Source: Streptoalloteichus tenebrarius (GTDB lineage: Bacteria > Actinomycetota > Actinomycetes > Mycobacteriales > Pseudonocardiaceae). Taken from it: 64,000 bases of DNA. Shown here one piece after another: positions 41,964 to 49,199 of this stretch. Both the position numbers and the translations under genes were made by a program. The notes under the pieces were generated by a model, which was not told where the DNA came from, made no database searches, and was given only the letters and a program-made list of their open reading frames with translations. The first letter of the stretch is position 1. Each line of letters starts with the position of its first letter. Location of the stretch: NCBI RefSeq assembly GCF_024171885.1, contig NZ_JAMTCP010000006.1, positions 62,001 to 126,000 on the forward strand, written 5' to 3'.

Positions 41964-43250
41964 GTGACCGCCCGAGGACATCTGGTGACTCCACAGCAGA
42001 CCGAACTCCTCGCCCACACCCTCGACCCGGAGACCCTCCAGGAGCGGCTCCAGCGCCCGGACCGCGTGGCGGCGTGGTTGGAGGAGGCGCTGCGGAGACC
42101 GGAACCCGCGGACCCGACGGCCGCCCGGGTCCACCACGAACACATCGGCGTGGCCGCCCGGGTGCTGCGCCGCCTGGACGTCGCCGAGGAACACCTGCGC
42201 ATCGCGTTGCGGCTGGCCGAGCGGCACGGCCCCGAACCGTCGGCGGTGCTGGCCCGCTGCCGGCTGGCCCACGTCCTCCAGTGGCAGGGGCGGTTGGACG
42301 AGGCGATCAACGAGTTCGACCGGTGCATCGAGGACGGCAGGCGGTTGCCCGAGCTGGCCGAGCACTACCACTTCGTCTTCCACCACGCGGGCAAGGCGCA
42401 CTTCGACGCCGGGAACTGGGACCAGGCGCGGGAGCTGCTCGCCGTCGCGCTGCGGCTGCGCCTCGACCTGGCCGACCAGGGCGGGGTGGGCGAGGACGAG
42501 GTCCCGGCCGACGAGCTGGTCGAGGCGTCGCGGCTGGCGTTGGACACCGCCGACGCCTGCGGAACCGCCGCCGACGTCGACACCGAGGTCCGGCGGCTCG
42601 TGAACGGCATCACCGAGCGCGTGTCCGAACGCCGTGACGCTCTGTTCGCCGAACACCGCGTCTCCCGGCACGGCGACGTCCTGGTCGGCCTCCGGACGTT
42701 GTTACTTTCGGGCCCGGTGCACACGGACCTGGTGAGCGCCCTCTTCCCGGAGCACGCCGGCCTCGACGTCGCGCTCGCCGAGCTGGCCGCCGACGGCATG
42801 CTGCGCACGAGCGGCGACCACCTGGAGGCCACCGACGCCGCCCTCGTCCTGTTCCGCGCGCTCCTCGACCTGATCGACGACGTGGCGCGCTCCGTGTGGG
42901 GAGAACCCTCCGAGCTGGCGTCGGATCTGGACGACCTGGTGTGCTGCGCCACCGGCACCTCGCCCGGACCGACGTTCGACGCCTGGGTCGCGGCGAGCCC
43001 CGCCACCGGGGTGGCCGGCAGGGTGTTCGACCGCCTGTGCGCCCTGGCCGTCCACCGGGCCGACGCCCTGGCGGACGTGCTGGTCGCGGAGGGCCTCACG
43101 GCGGCCCAGCTCCGGGCGTTGTTGCCCGACGACCCGGTCCGACGGCGGATCGACGCGGCGAGCGGCAGGATCACCTCACGCGTCTACCGCCCCCTCGACG
43201 TCGAGCGGCGGGTGCGGATCACCGACGCGTTGCGCGGCCTGCCGAGCTGA
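41964..43250 (+). CDS. TPR-like protein of unknown function
   Basis: A 428-residue, strongly helical protein. Helical pairs at about residues 50-170 fit tetratricopeptide repeats: ARVLRRLDVAEEHLRIALRL, CRLAHVLQWQGRLDEAINEF and HAGKAHFDAGNWDQARELL share the W/Y...A...G motifs. The second half (residues ~215-428) is a helical domain I do not recognise. GTG 41964 follows TAGGGT (41950-41955) by 8 nt, with the palindrome GCGTTAACGC at 41919-41928 upstream. Probably a protein-interaction or regulatory factor; convergent with the uncharacterised pair at 43290-45074. Confidence 0.7.
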   Translation: MTARGHLVTPQQTELLAHTLDPETLQERLQRPDRVAAWLEEALRRPEPADPTAARVHHEHIGVAARVLRRLDVAEEHLRIALRLAERHGPEPSAVLARCRLAHVLQWQGRLDEAINEFDRCIEDGRRLPELAEHYHFVFHHAGKAHFDAGNWDQARELLAVALRLRLDLADQGGVGEDEVPADELVEASRLALDTADACGTAADVDTEVRRLVNGITERVSERRDALFAEHRVSRHGDVLVGLRTLLLSGPVHTDLVSALFPEHAGLDVALAELAADGMLRTSGDHLEATDAALVLFRALLDLIDDVARSVWGEPSELASDLDDLVCCATGTSPGPTFDAWVAASPATGVAGRVFDRLCALAVHRADALADVLVAEGLTAAQLRALLPDDPVRRRIDAASGRITSRVYRPLDVERRVRITDALRGLPS

Positions 43251-43289
43251 GCCCCGGCCCGGACCACGCGCACGCGGCCCCGCCGCGCG

Positions 43290-44393
43290 TCACGCCGTCG
43301 ACCCACCGGAGAGGTGCGGATACCCGTTGGGCGCGGGGACGGTGGGGCCGGTGGTCCACGAGCCGACACCGGGCGCCGGCTCGTTCGTCGCCAGGGACTC
43401 ACCGGACGGGCGGGCGAGCTGCCACTTCCCGCTCTCCCGGCGGCCGCTCTGCTCCCGTTGCGCCAGTTCCTCGTGCAACCGGGCCAACAGGTTGCGTTCC
43501 CGGTCGGTGAGCTTGGCGTCGACGGCGGCTGGCAGCCGAGTCGCGGGCACCCCGCCGGGCACTGGATCGGACCCGTTGACAGCGGGAGCCTCGACCGCCG
43601 AGGGCTCGGCCGCCTCGTCCTCGACCAGCTCCGTCCCTGGATCGTCGTCGGTCGCGTCGGTCGCCGCCGGTTCCTCGACCGCGGAGGGAGGCTCCGCCTC
43701 CGCGACGGGCTCGTCCTCGACCTCCAGGGGCGACGTGTCGCCGACGGGCACCAGAGAACGGAACCGTCGTGGCTCGGGCCGGGGAGTGACACCGACGCCG
43801 TCCAGGTGGACCGGTGTCGCGGCGGCCAACGCCTTGCGGTGGTAGTCGGGCAGCTCGTCCCCGGTGCGGTAGACCTCCACCGCCGCCCACGTTCCCGCGG
43901 CCTGGAAGGCGGCCGTCATCTGGTAGCTGACCGCCGCCGGGTAGGCCTCCCCGTCCAGTTCGACGAGGACGACCCGGGCCGGCACCGCGCCCGGCGTGGC
44001 GCCAGCGGGCGTGACGCGCCAGGTCGCCCGGACCGACCGGACGCCCGTCAGCCGGTCGACGACCGGGCGCAGGGCCTCCTCCAGCCCGGAGGCCGGCTCG
44101 TCCCTGTCGTGGAACCGGTGCGGATCGGCCGGCAGCTCGTCGATCACCGTGAGCCGGTCGACGAGCGTGACGGGGGACCGCGTCGCGTCCAGGAGCTGGC
44201 GGAGCTGGTACCGCTCGCCGGGAGTCACCGGAACGCGGCCGGCCACCAGGCAGCCGACCAACAGCTCGACGGCGCGGTCCTGCTCGGCGACGGCGACCAG
44301 CTCGCGGACGGCCGCCGCCGCGTCGTCGTCGATCCGTCCGGCCAGGGAGAGCGACAGGTGGTGGAGCCGGTCCGTCAACGTTCGTCCGTCCAC
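43290..44393 (-). CDS. Uncharacterised protein A of a tandem paralogue pair
   Basis: I do not recognise this 367-residue protein. Residues ~1-195 share a pattern with the next gene upstream (44475-45074): a helical N-terminus with LAGR, a conserved T-x-x-E box, and ELPDYHRKALAAATPV against DLPDYHRAALASSEL. Residues ~205-290 are a disordered Glu/Pro/Ala-rich linker, followed by a short coiled-coil (RNLLARLHEELAQREQ) and a Gly/Pro tail. GTG 44393. Probably cytoplasmic. The gap to the upstream partner is 81 nt, so they may be cotranscribed with ridA. Confidence 0.65.
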   Translation of the reverse strand: MDGRTLTDRLHHLSLSLAGRIDDDAAAAVRELVAVAEQDRAVELLVGCLVAGRVPVTPGERYQLRQLLDATRSPVTLVDRLTVIDELPADPHRFHDRDEPASGLEEALRPVVDRLTGVRSVRATWRVTPAGATPGAVPARVVLVELDGEAYPAAVSYQMTAAFQAAGTWAAVEVYRTGDELPDYHRKALAAATPVHLDGVGVTPRPEPRRFRSLVPVGDTSPLEVEDEPVAEAEPPSAVEEPAATDATDDDPGTELVEDEAAEPSAVEAPAVNGSDPVPGGVPATRLPAAVDAKLTDRERNLLARLHEELAQREQSGRRESGKWQLARPSGESLATNEPAPGVGSWTTGPTVPAPNGYPHLSGGSTA

Positions 44394-44474
44394 GGCGTGC
44401 CTCCATACTCGGGCCCGTGCGCGCGGGCCGGTCTCGTCGGGAACGAGGGGGCGGCGGAGGGAGGAGCTGGGCGG

Positions 44475-45074
44475 CTAGGCGCGGACGACGTCGGCGCCCA
44501 CGCCCACCAGCTCGGACGACGCCAACGCCGCCCGGTGGTAGTCGGGGAGGTCGTGCAGGTCGGTGGGCAGGACCTCGACGCGCGGAACGCGCTCGCCGAG
44601 CGCCCGCAGCACGCGCTGGAGCTCGCCGGCCAGTCCGGCGTGGTCGGCGGTCGCGGTCACGAGCAGGACCCGTCGCGCCGCGCCGTCCGCGTCCCGGCGC
44701 CAGGAACACCTGATCTCACGCACGGTGGACCGCCCGCGCAGGGCGGCGGTCACCACGACGAGGGGCTGGTCCGCGTGGTCGGCGCCGCCGGGCGGTGTTC
44801 CGTCGAAGACGTGGGCGGGCGCGGGAGGCCCGTCCCGCACCGGCAGCGCGGCCACCATCGCCGGGTCGGCGCCCTCCGGCACGAGCGCCAGCGCCAGCCG
44901 ATGCTCGTGGGCCGTCAGGCCGATCCGGTCGTGCAGCAGGGTGCGCGGCAGGGCGCGGACCAACACGTCCGACGCCCCGCCGGCCAACCAGTCCCGATAC
45001 CGCCACAGCGGCTCGTCCGGCAGACGGCCGGCCAGCCGGAGCAGCAGCTCATGGCACTGCCGCGCGGACCGCAC
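44475..45074 (-). CDS. Uncharacterised protein B of a tandem paralogue pair
   Basis: A 199-residue protein that looks like the core domain of the pair. QCHELLLRLAGRLPD aligns with the start of protein A. RRVLLVTATADHAGLAGEL and VEVLPTDLHDLPDYHRAAL align with its second half. It has a central beta-rich part and no transmembrane helix. The GTG start at 45074 lies 4 nt after the ridA stop, so the order is DUF4177-ridA-B-A. No function is known to me; the DYHR motif with its invariant Tyr/His/Arg is the best candidate for an active or binding site. Confidence 0.65.
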   Translation of the reverse strand: MRSARQCHELLLRLAGRLPDEPLWRYRDWLAGGASDVLVRALPRTLLHDRIGLTAHEHRLALALVPEGADPAMVAALPVRDGPPAPAHVFDGTPPGGADHADQPLVVVTAALRGRSTVREIRCSWRRDADGAARRVLLVTATADHAGLAGELQRVLRALGERVPRVEVLPTDLHDLPDYHRAALASSELVGVGADVVRA

Positions 45075-45078
45075 GGCC

Positions 45079-45537
45079 TCAGCCGACCTCGACGACGAGT
45101 TCGACCTCGACCGGCGCGCCCAACGGCAGCTCCGCGACCCCGACCGCGGACCTGGCGTGCTGGCCCGCCTCGCCGAACACCTCGCCGAGCAGCTCGGAGG
45201 CCCCGTTGACCACGGCGGGCTGCCCGGTGAACCCCTCGGCGGAGGCCACGAAACCGACCACCTTGACGACCCTGGTCACCGAGTCGAGGCCGACCAGGGC
45301 GTCAACGGCGGCCAACGCGTTGAGCGCGCACAGCCGCGCGTGCTCCTTGGCCTCCTCGGGGCTCACCTCCGCCCCGACCTTGCCGGTGGCGGCCAGCGTG
45401 CCGTCGACGAACGGGAGCTGTCCCGAGGTGAACACGAGCGATCCGCTGCGCGCGGCGGGCACGTAGGCGGCGACCGGGGCGGCGACCTTCGGCAGGTCGA
45501 CGCCCAGCTCCGCCATGCGCTGCTTCCAGCCGCCCAC
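45079..45537 (-). CDS. RidA-family protein (Rv3678c-like)
   Basis: A 152-residue YjgF/YER057c/UK114 protein. The fold motifs are SGSLVFTSGQLPFVDG, ALNALAAVDALVGLDSVTRVV and the end LPLGAPVEVELVVEV, though the catalytic Arg position of RidA (R-x-C-x-E) is not conserved; it may be a non-canonical, non-deaminase member. GTG 45537 has AAGGGG 7-8 nt upstream and lies immediately after the DUF4177 gene; ATG 45516 is an alternative. Conserved position after the DUF4177 gene as in M. tuberculosis. Confidence 0.82.
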   Translation of the reverse strand: MGGWKQRMAELGVDLPKVAAPVAAYVPAARSGSLVFTSGQLPFVDGTLAATGKVGAEVSPEEAKEHARLCALNALAAVDALVGLDSVTRVVKVVGFVASAEGFTGQPAVVNGASELLGEVFGEAGQHARSAVGVAELPLGAPVEVELVVEVG

Positions 45538-45538
45538 G

Positions 45539-45697
45539 TCAGTTCCCCTTCGGCCGCTTCAGGTAGGCGACGTGCTGTTCGCCGGTCGGGTTCGGCAGCA
45601 CCGTGACCAGCTCCCAGCCGTCCTCGCCCCACTGGTCGAGGATCTGCTTGGTGGCGTGGATCAACAGCGGGACGGTGGCGTACTCCCACTTGGTCAT
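45539..45697 (-). CDS. Small DUF4177 protein
   Basis: A 52-residue protein starting MTKWEYATVPLLIHATKQIL and containing WGEDGWELVTV, the DUF4177 signature (KWEY...GW-EL-V). Its stop ends 1 nt before the ridA GTG. It corresponds by position to a small gene between Rv3678c and Rv3679 (Rv3678A from memory). Function unknown; too small for an enzyme, possibly a binding partner of the RidA protein. Confidence 0.8.
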   Translation of the reverse strand: MTKWEYATVPLLIHATKQILDQWGEDGWELVTVLPNPTGEQHVAYLKRPKGN

Positions 45698-45803
45698 GGC
45701 GCGGAGCGTAGCCGGCCGCGCGGCCGTCCGGGTGGGCCGCCGGCCGAACGGCGGCCCGATCGCGGTCTCCCCGTGACGCCGGGGCGGCGCTACCGTGATC
45801 GGC

Positions 45804-46055
45804 GTGGAGACCTGGCGGATCGTGGCGACCTGCCTGCTCACGCTGGGTGGGCTCGTCCTGGTGCTGGTCGCGATGGCCCAGGCCCGCGACCGCAAGGGCA
45901 GCACGCGGGGCGACGTCGCGCGGTCGGCGTTGATCTCGCTCGGCGTGCTCGCGGTCGCCGACGCGCTGGCCGCCACGGTCCTGCCGTCGACCATCACCTG
46001 GGGGATCGTCGCCGCCGAGTGGATCCTCATCGGGGTCGTCACCCTCGCGGACTGA
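45804..46055 (+). CDS. Small membrane protein of unknown function
   Basis: An 83-residue protein with two or three hydrophobic segments (CLLTLGGLVLVLVAMAQA; ALISLGVLAVADALAATVL; WGIVAAEWILIGVVTLA). GTG 45804 is preferred over GTG 45795 because TACCGT (45791-45796) ends 7 nt before it. It is divergent from DUF4177 and lies just before the ATPase pair. No family recognised. Confidence 0.6.
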   Translation: METWRIVATCLLTLGGLVLVLVAMAQARDRKGSTRGDVARSALISLGVLAVADALAATVLPSTITWGIVAAEWILIGVVTLAD

Positions 46056-46126
46056 ACCCTCCCGCGCGCACCGCCGCCGTGTCCCCGTGTCGGGCATCGC
46101 CCGGCCGGGACGCCTACGCTGATCGC

Positions 46127-47131
46127 GTGACGACCCCGCCCTCCGGCTGGACCGACGAGCTGGCCCGCGTCCGGCTGCACGTGGTGACCGGCAAGGGCGG
46201 GACCGGCAAGACCACCGGCGCCGCGGCGCTGGCCGTCGCCCTGGCCCACGGCGGCCGGCGGGTGCTGCTGGTGGAGGTCGAGGGGCGCCAGGGCCTCGCC
46301 CAGCTCTTCGGCCGGTCCCCGCTGCCCTACGCCGAGGAGCACCTCACGCGCGTCCCCGGCGGCGGCGAGGTCCGCGCCCTGGCCGTGGACGCCGAGGCCG
46401 CCCTGCTCGAGTACCTGTCGATGTTCTACAACCTGGGCTTCGCCGGGCGGACCCTGCGCAAGATGGGCGCGATCGAGTTCGCGACGACACTGGCCCCGGG
46501 CCTCCGCGACGTGCTGCTCACCGGCAAGGTGAAGGAGTGCGTCACCCGCACCGACTCCCGGGGTAGGCACGCGTACGACGCGGTGGTGCTGGACGCGCCG
46601 CCCACCGGGCGGGTCGCGAAGTTCCTGGACGTCACCAGGGCCATGGCCGACCTGGCCAAGGTCGGTCCGATCCGGGACCAGAGCGAGGGCGTGGTGCGGT
46701 TGCTGCACTCCGGCGAGACGGCCGTGCACCTCGTCGCCCTGCTGGAGGAGCTGCCGGTGCAGGAGACACTGGAGGCCGTGGACGAGCTGGACGCCGCCGA
46801 CCTGCGCCCCGGCGCCGTGCTGGTCAACCGGGTCCGCCCGGTGCGACTGCCGGCGGGCGAGGTGGACACGGCCGCGCGGGGGGCGGTGGACGCCGAGCAC
46901 GTCGTGTCCGGCCTGAGGAACGCCGGCCTGGACCCCGCCCCCGCCGTCGTGACCGGTCTGGTCGACCAGACCGTCGAACACGCGTTGCGCGTCCGCTCCG
47001 AACGCGCGGCCATGACCCAGCTCGCCGCGGCCGGCCTTCCCGTGCTGGAGCTGCCCGACCGACCCGACGGGATCGACGCGGGGGTCGTGCACGAGCTGGC
47101 CGAGCTGCTGATCGAGCAGGGGGTCAGATGA
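46127..47131 (+). CDS. ArsA/Get3-type ATPase (Rv3679-like)
   Basis: A 334-residue P-loop ATPase. [18 protein letters not shown] is the deviant Walker A with signature Lys; [17 protein letters not shown] is the switch-region Walker B (DAPPTG). TACGCT (46115-46120) ends 6 nt before GTG 46127, so it is leaderless. It overlaps the second ATPase by ATGA. Rv3679/Rv3680 form a heteromeric Get3-like complex in mycobacteria, linked to membrane or metalloid stress; the same pairing is inferred here. Confidence 0.87.
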   Translation: MTTPPSGWTDELARVRLHVVTGKGGTGKTTGAAALAVALAHGGRRVLLVEVEGRQGLAQLFGRSPLPYAEEHLTRVPGGGEVRALAVDAEAALLEYLSMFYNLGFAGRTLRKMGAIEFATTLAPGLRDVLLTGKVKECVTRTDSRGRHAYDAVVLDAPPTGRVAKFLDVTRAMADLAKVGPIRDQSEGVVRLLHSGETAVHLVALLEELPVQETLEAVDELDAADLRPGAVLVNRVRPVRLPAGEVDTAARGAVDAEHVVSGLRNAGLDPAPAVVTGLVDQTVEHALRVRSERAAMTQLAAAGLPVLELPDRPDGIDAGVVHELAELLIEQGVR

Positions 47132-48270
47132 GCTCGCCCAGAGCGGGGCGCCCGCCCATGCTGGACGTCGACGGGCTGCTGGACGACCGGGGGACCAGGG
47201 TCCTCGTGTGCTGCGGATCCGGCGGGGTCGGCAAGACGACCACGGCGGCGGCGCTCGCGCTCCGCGCGGCCGAGCGGGGACGCCGGGTGGTGGTGCTGAC
47301 CATCGACCCCGCGCGCCGGCTCGCCCAGTCGCTCGGACTGCGCCAACTCGGCAACCACCCCCGCCGCGTCCAGCTCGACGGGGACTTCCCCGGCGAACTC
47401 AGCGCGATGATGCTGGACATGCGGCGCACCTTCGACGAGATGGTGATGACGCACGCCGGGCGGGAGCGCGCGGAGCAGATCCTCGCCAACCCCTTCTACC
47501 AGACCATCTCCACGTCGTTCTCCGGCACGCAGGAGTACATGGCGATGGAGAAGCTGGGGCAGCTCGCGGCGACGGGGGACTGGGACCTGATCGTCGTGGA
47601 CACCCCGCCGAGCCGGTCGGCGCTGGACTTCCTCGACGCGCCGCAACGGCTGTCCTCGGTGCTCGACGGCCGGATCATCCGCATGCTGTCGGCGCCGGCG
47701 AGGGCCGGCGGCCGGGGCATCGCCCGGCTCGTGGGGGCCGGTTTCGGTCTGTTCGCCAAGGCCGTGTCCACGGTCGTCGGCGGTCAGCTACTCGCGGACG
47801 CGTCGGCGTTCGTGCAGGCGTTCGACAGCATGTTCGGCGGGTTCCGGGAGCGGGCCAAGGCCACGTACCGGTTGTTGCGGTCGCCGGGGACCGCGTTCCT
47901 CGTGGTCGCCGCGCCGGAGCCGGACGCCCTGCGGGAGGCGGCCTACTTCGTCGAGCGGCTGGCGGCCGAGGGCATGCCGTTGGCCGGTCTGGTCCTCAAC
48001 CGCACCCACCCCGTGCTGGCGGATCTGCCCGCGCCGAGCGCGCTGGCGGCGGCGGACGAGCTGGACCGCTCGGGGGACGACCCGGTCGTCGCGGCGGTGC
48101 TGCGCCTGCACGCGGACCGGGTCGCGGTGGCCGAGCGGGAGAAGCGCCTGCTCGGCCGGTTCGTCGACGCGCACTCCGAGGTGCCGTTGATCGGCGTTCC
48201 CGCGTTGCCGACGGACGTGCACGACATGGAGGGCCTGCGCGAGATCGGCCATCGCCTGGCCGGCACCTGA
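47128..48270 (+). CDS. ArsA/Get3-type ATPase partner (Rv3680-like)
   Basis: A 380-residue P-loop ATPase translated with the previous gene (ATG 47128 overlaps its stop). The P-loop [15 protein letters not shown] has Ser where the signature Lys of Get3/MinD proteins normally sits, so the two subunits are not equivalent. [16 protein letters not shown] is the switch II region. A hydrophobic helical stretch ([20 protein letters not shown]) could form the groove that binds a client helix. Followed by a bidirectional terminator before whiB. Confidence 0.85.
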   Translation: MSSPRAGRPPMLDVDGLLDDRGTRVLVCCGSGGVGKTTTAAALALRAAERGRRVVVLTIDPARRLAQSLGLRQLGNHPRRVQLDGDFPGELSAMMLDMRRTFDEMVMTHAGRERAEQILANPFYQTISTSFSGTQEYMAMEKLGQLAATGDWDLIVVDTPPSRSALDFLDAPQRLSSVLDGRIIRMLSAPARAGGRGIARLVGAGFGLFAKAVSTVVGGQLLADASAFVQAFDSMFGGFRERAKATYRLLRSPGTAFLVVAAPEPDALREAAYFVERLAAEGMPLAGLVLNRTHPVLADLPAPSALAAADELDRSGDDPVVAAVLRLHADRVAVAEREKRLLGRFVDAHSEVPLIGVPALPTDVHDMEGLREIGHRLAGT

Positions 48271-48450
48271 GGCGTCCCGCACCCGGCGACCACTCCGGAC
48301 GTCTGACCCCCTCGCGGCCACCCGCCCTCACTGGCCCGCCCCGAGCGCCAGGAATCCCCTTCCCCCAGGTCAGCCCCCACCCGCCCGGGGGGCGAGCCCC
48401 GCTCCAGCCTATCCAGCGCCGATCAGCCGAGCCACCCCGAACCCCGAGCC

Positions 48451-48478
48451 TGTGGACAACTCGGGCACCTGTGGATAA
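48451..48478. promoter_or_regulatory. Second pair of DnaA-box-like 9-mers
   Basis: TGTGGACAA (48451-48459) and TGTGGATAA (48470-48478), same order, orientation and 19-nt offset as at 5880-5907. The bases between the boxes differ, so this is not simply a duplicated fragment. Confidence 0.5.
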
Positions 48479-48616
48479 CTCGCCTGGCCGGCACGGGAAA
48501 CCCCGTGCTGGCAACACTTTCCGGTGACTGATGCCCCGACCGGGCGACCCCGGTGCGGCAACCACTCGAAAGAGGGCGCGTCACTCGAATTCGTGGCCAG
48601 TGACGGGCCGCAGGAG

Positions 48617-48659
48617 CCGCGGTCGGCCGGCGACGGCGGAACGCGCCGGCCGACCGCGG
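48617..48659. terminator. Bidirectional terminator between the ATPase pair and whiB
   Basis: A 16-bp perfect stem: CCGCGGTCGGCCGGCG (48617-48632) with 48644-48659 and an 11-nt loop. It sits 17 nt before the stop of whiB (opposite strand) and serves the convergent units. Confidence 0.7.
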
Positions 48660-48675
48660 GACAGCCGGTCCCCCG

Positions 48676-48975
48676 CTAGCTGACCTTGGCCTCCGTGTCG
48701 TCGTGGTCCCGCCGAGCCGCGTCGAGCAGCTCGTGCCACGACTCCACGTCGGGCCGGCGGCGCAGCAACGCCCGCCGCTCACGCTCGGTCATTCCGCCCC
48801 AGACACCGAACTCGATCCGGTTGTCCAGGGCCTCGGCCAAGCACTCGGTCCGCACCGGGCAGGCGAGGCAGACCAACTTCGCCTTGCGCTGCTCGGCGCC
48901 GCGGACGAACAACCTGTCGGGGTCCTCGTCACGGCAAGCGGCGCGGGTGCGCCAGTCCCCCTGGTCGAACACCAT
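48676..48975 (-). CDS. whiB4: WhiB4-like iron-sulfur regulator
   Basis: A 99-residue WhiB protein. The four cysteines are in AACRDEDPD, LVCLACPVRTECL (C-x2-C-x5-C). FGVWGGMTERERRALLRRRPDVESW gives the G(V/I)WGG turn and the DNA-binding tail. Residues DEDPDRLFVRGAEQRKAK and VESW match M. tuberculosis WhiB4 (Rv3681c) especially well. ATG 48975 has GGGGGA upstream; a 41-codon upstream extension is open. WhiB4 is an O2/NO-sensitive [4Fe-4S] protein that controls oxidative stress genes. Divergent from ponA2. Confidence 0.9.
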   Translation of the reverse strand: MVFDQGDWRTRAACRDEDPDRLFVRGAEQRKAKLVCLACPVRTECLAEALDNRIEFGVWGGMTERERRALLRRRPDVESWHELLDAARRDHDDTEAKVS

Positions 48976-49187
48976 GTCCCCCAGCTCCTGTCGTCGTCGC
49001 GACGAACCCGGCACCCCCCGGCACCGGGTCGACAGCACACTTTCGGGGAGTGCGCTGACGCGTGTGGTCGTGAAGACGTTGACGGACTGTAGAGCCATCT
49101 GGTTCCCGGTCCAACACCGGGTTGCTCACCCGTTACGTGAAGTCACCGCTTTGGGCAAGACGACAGGTCACCATCAGAGGCCGCAGT

Positions 49188-49199
49188 TACCCTGGCCCC
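49188..49199 (+). promoter_or_regulatory. Leaderless -10 hexamer of ponA2
   Basis: TACCCT (49188-49193) is followed by six bases and then GTG 49200. No Shine-Dalgarno precedes the GTG. The TTG at 49122 has no such support, so this hexamer decides the start. Confidence 0.55.

Larger units (their letters stand above)
48271..48675. other. 405-bp convergent intergenic region
   Basis: No gene. It contains the DnaA-box-like pair at 48451-48478 and a strong bidirectional terminator at 48617-48659. Because both flanking genes point inwards no promoter is needed, which makes the box pair more curious. Confidence 0.5.
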
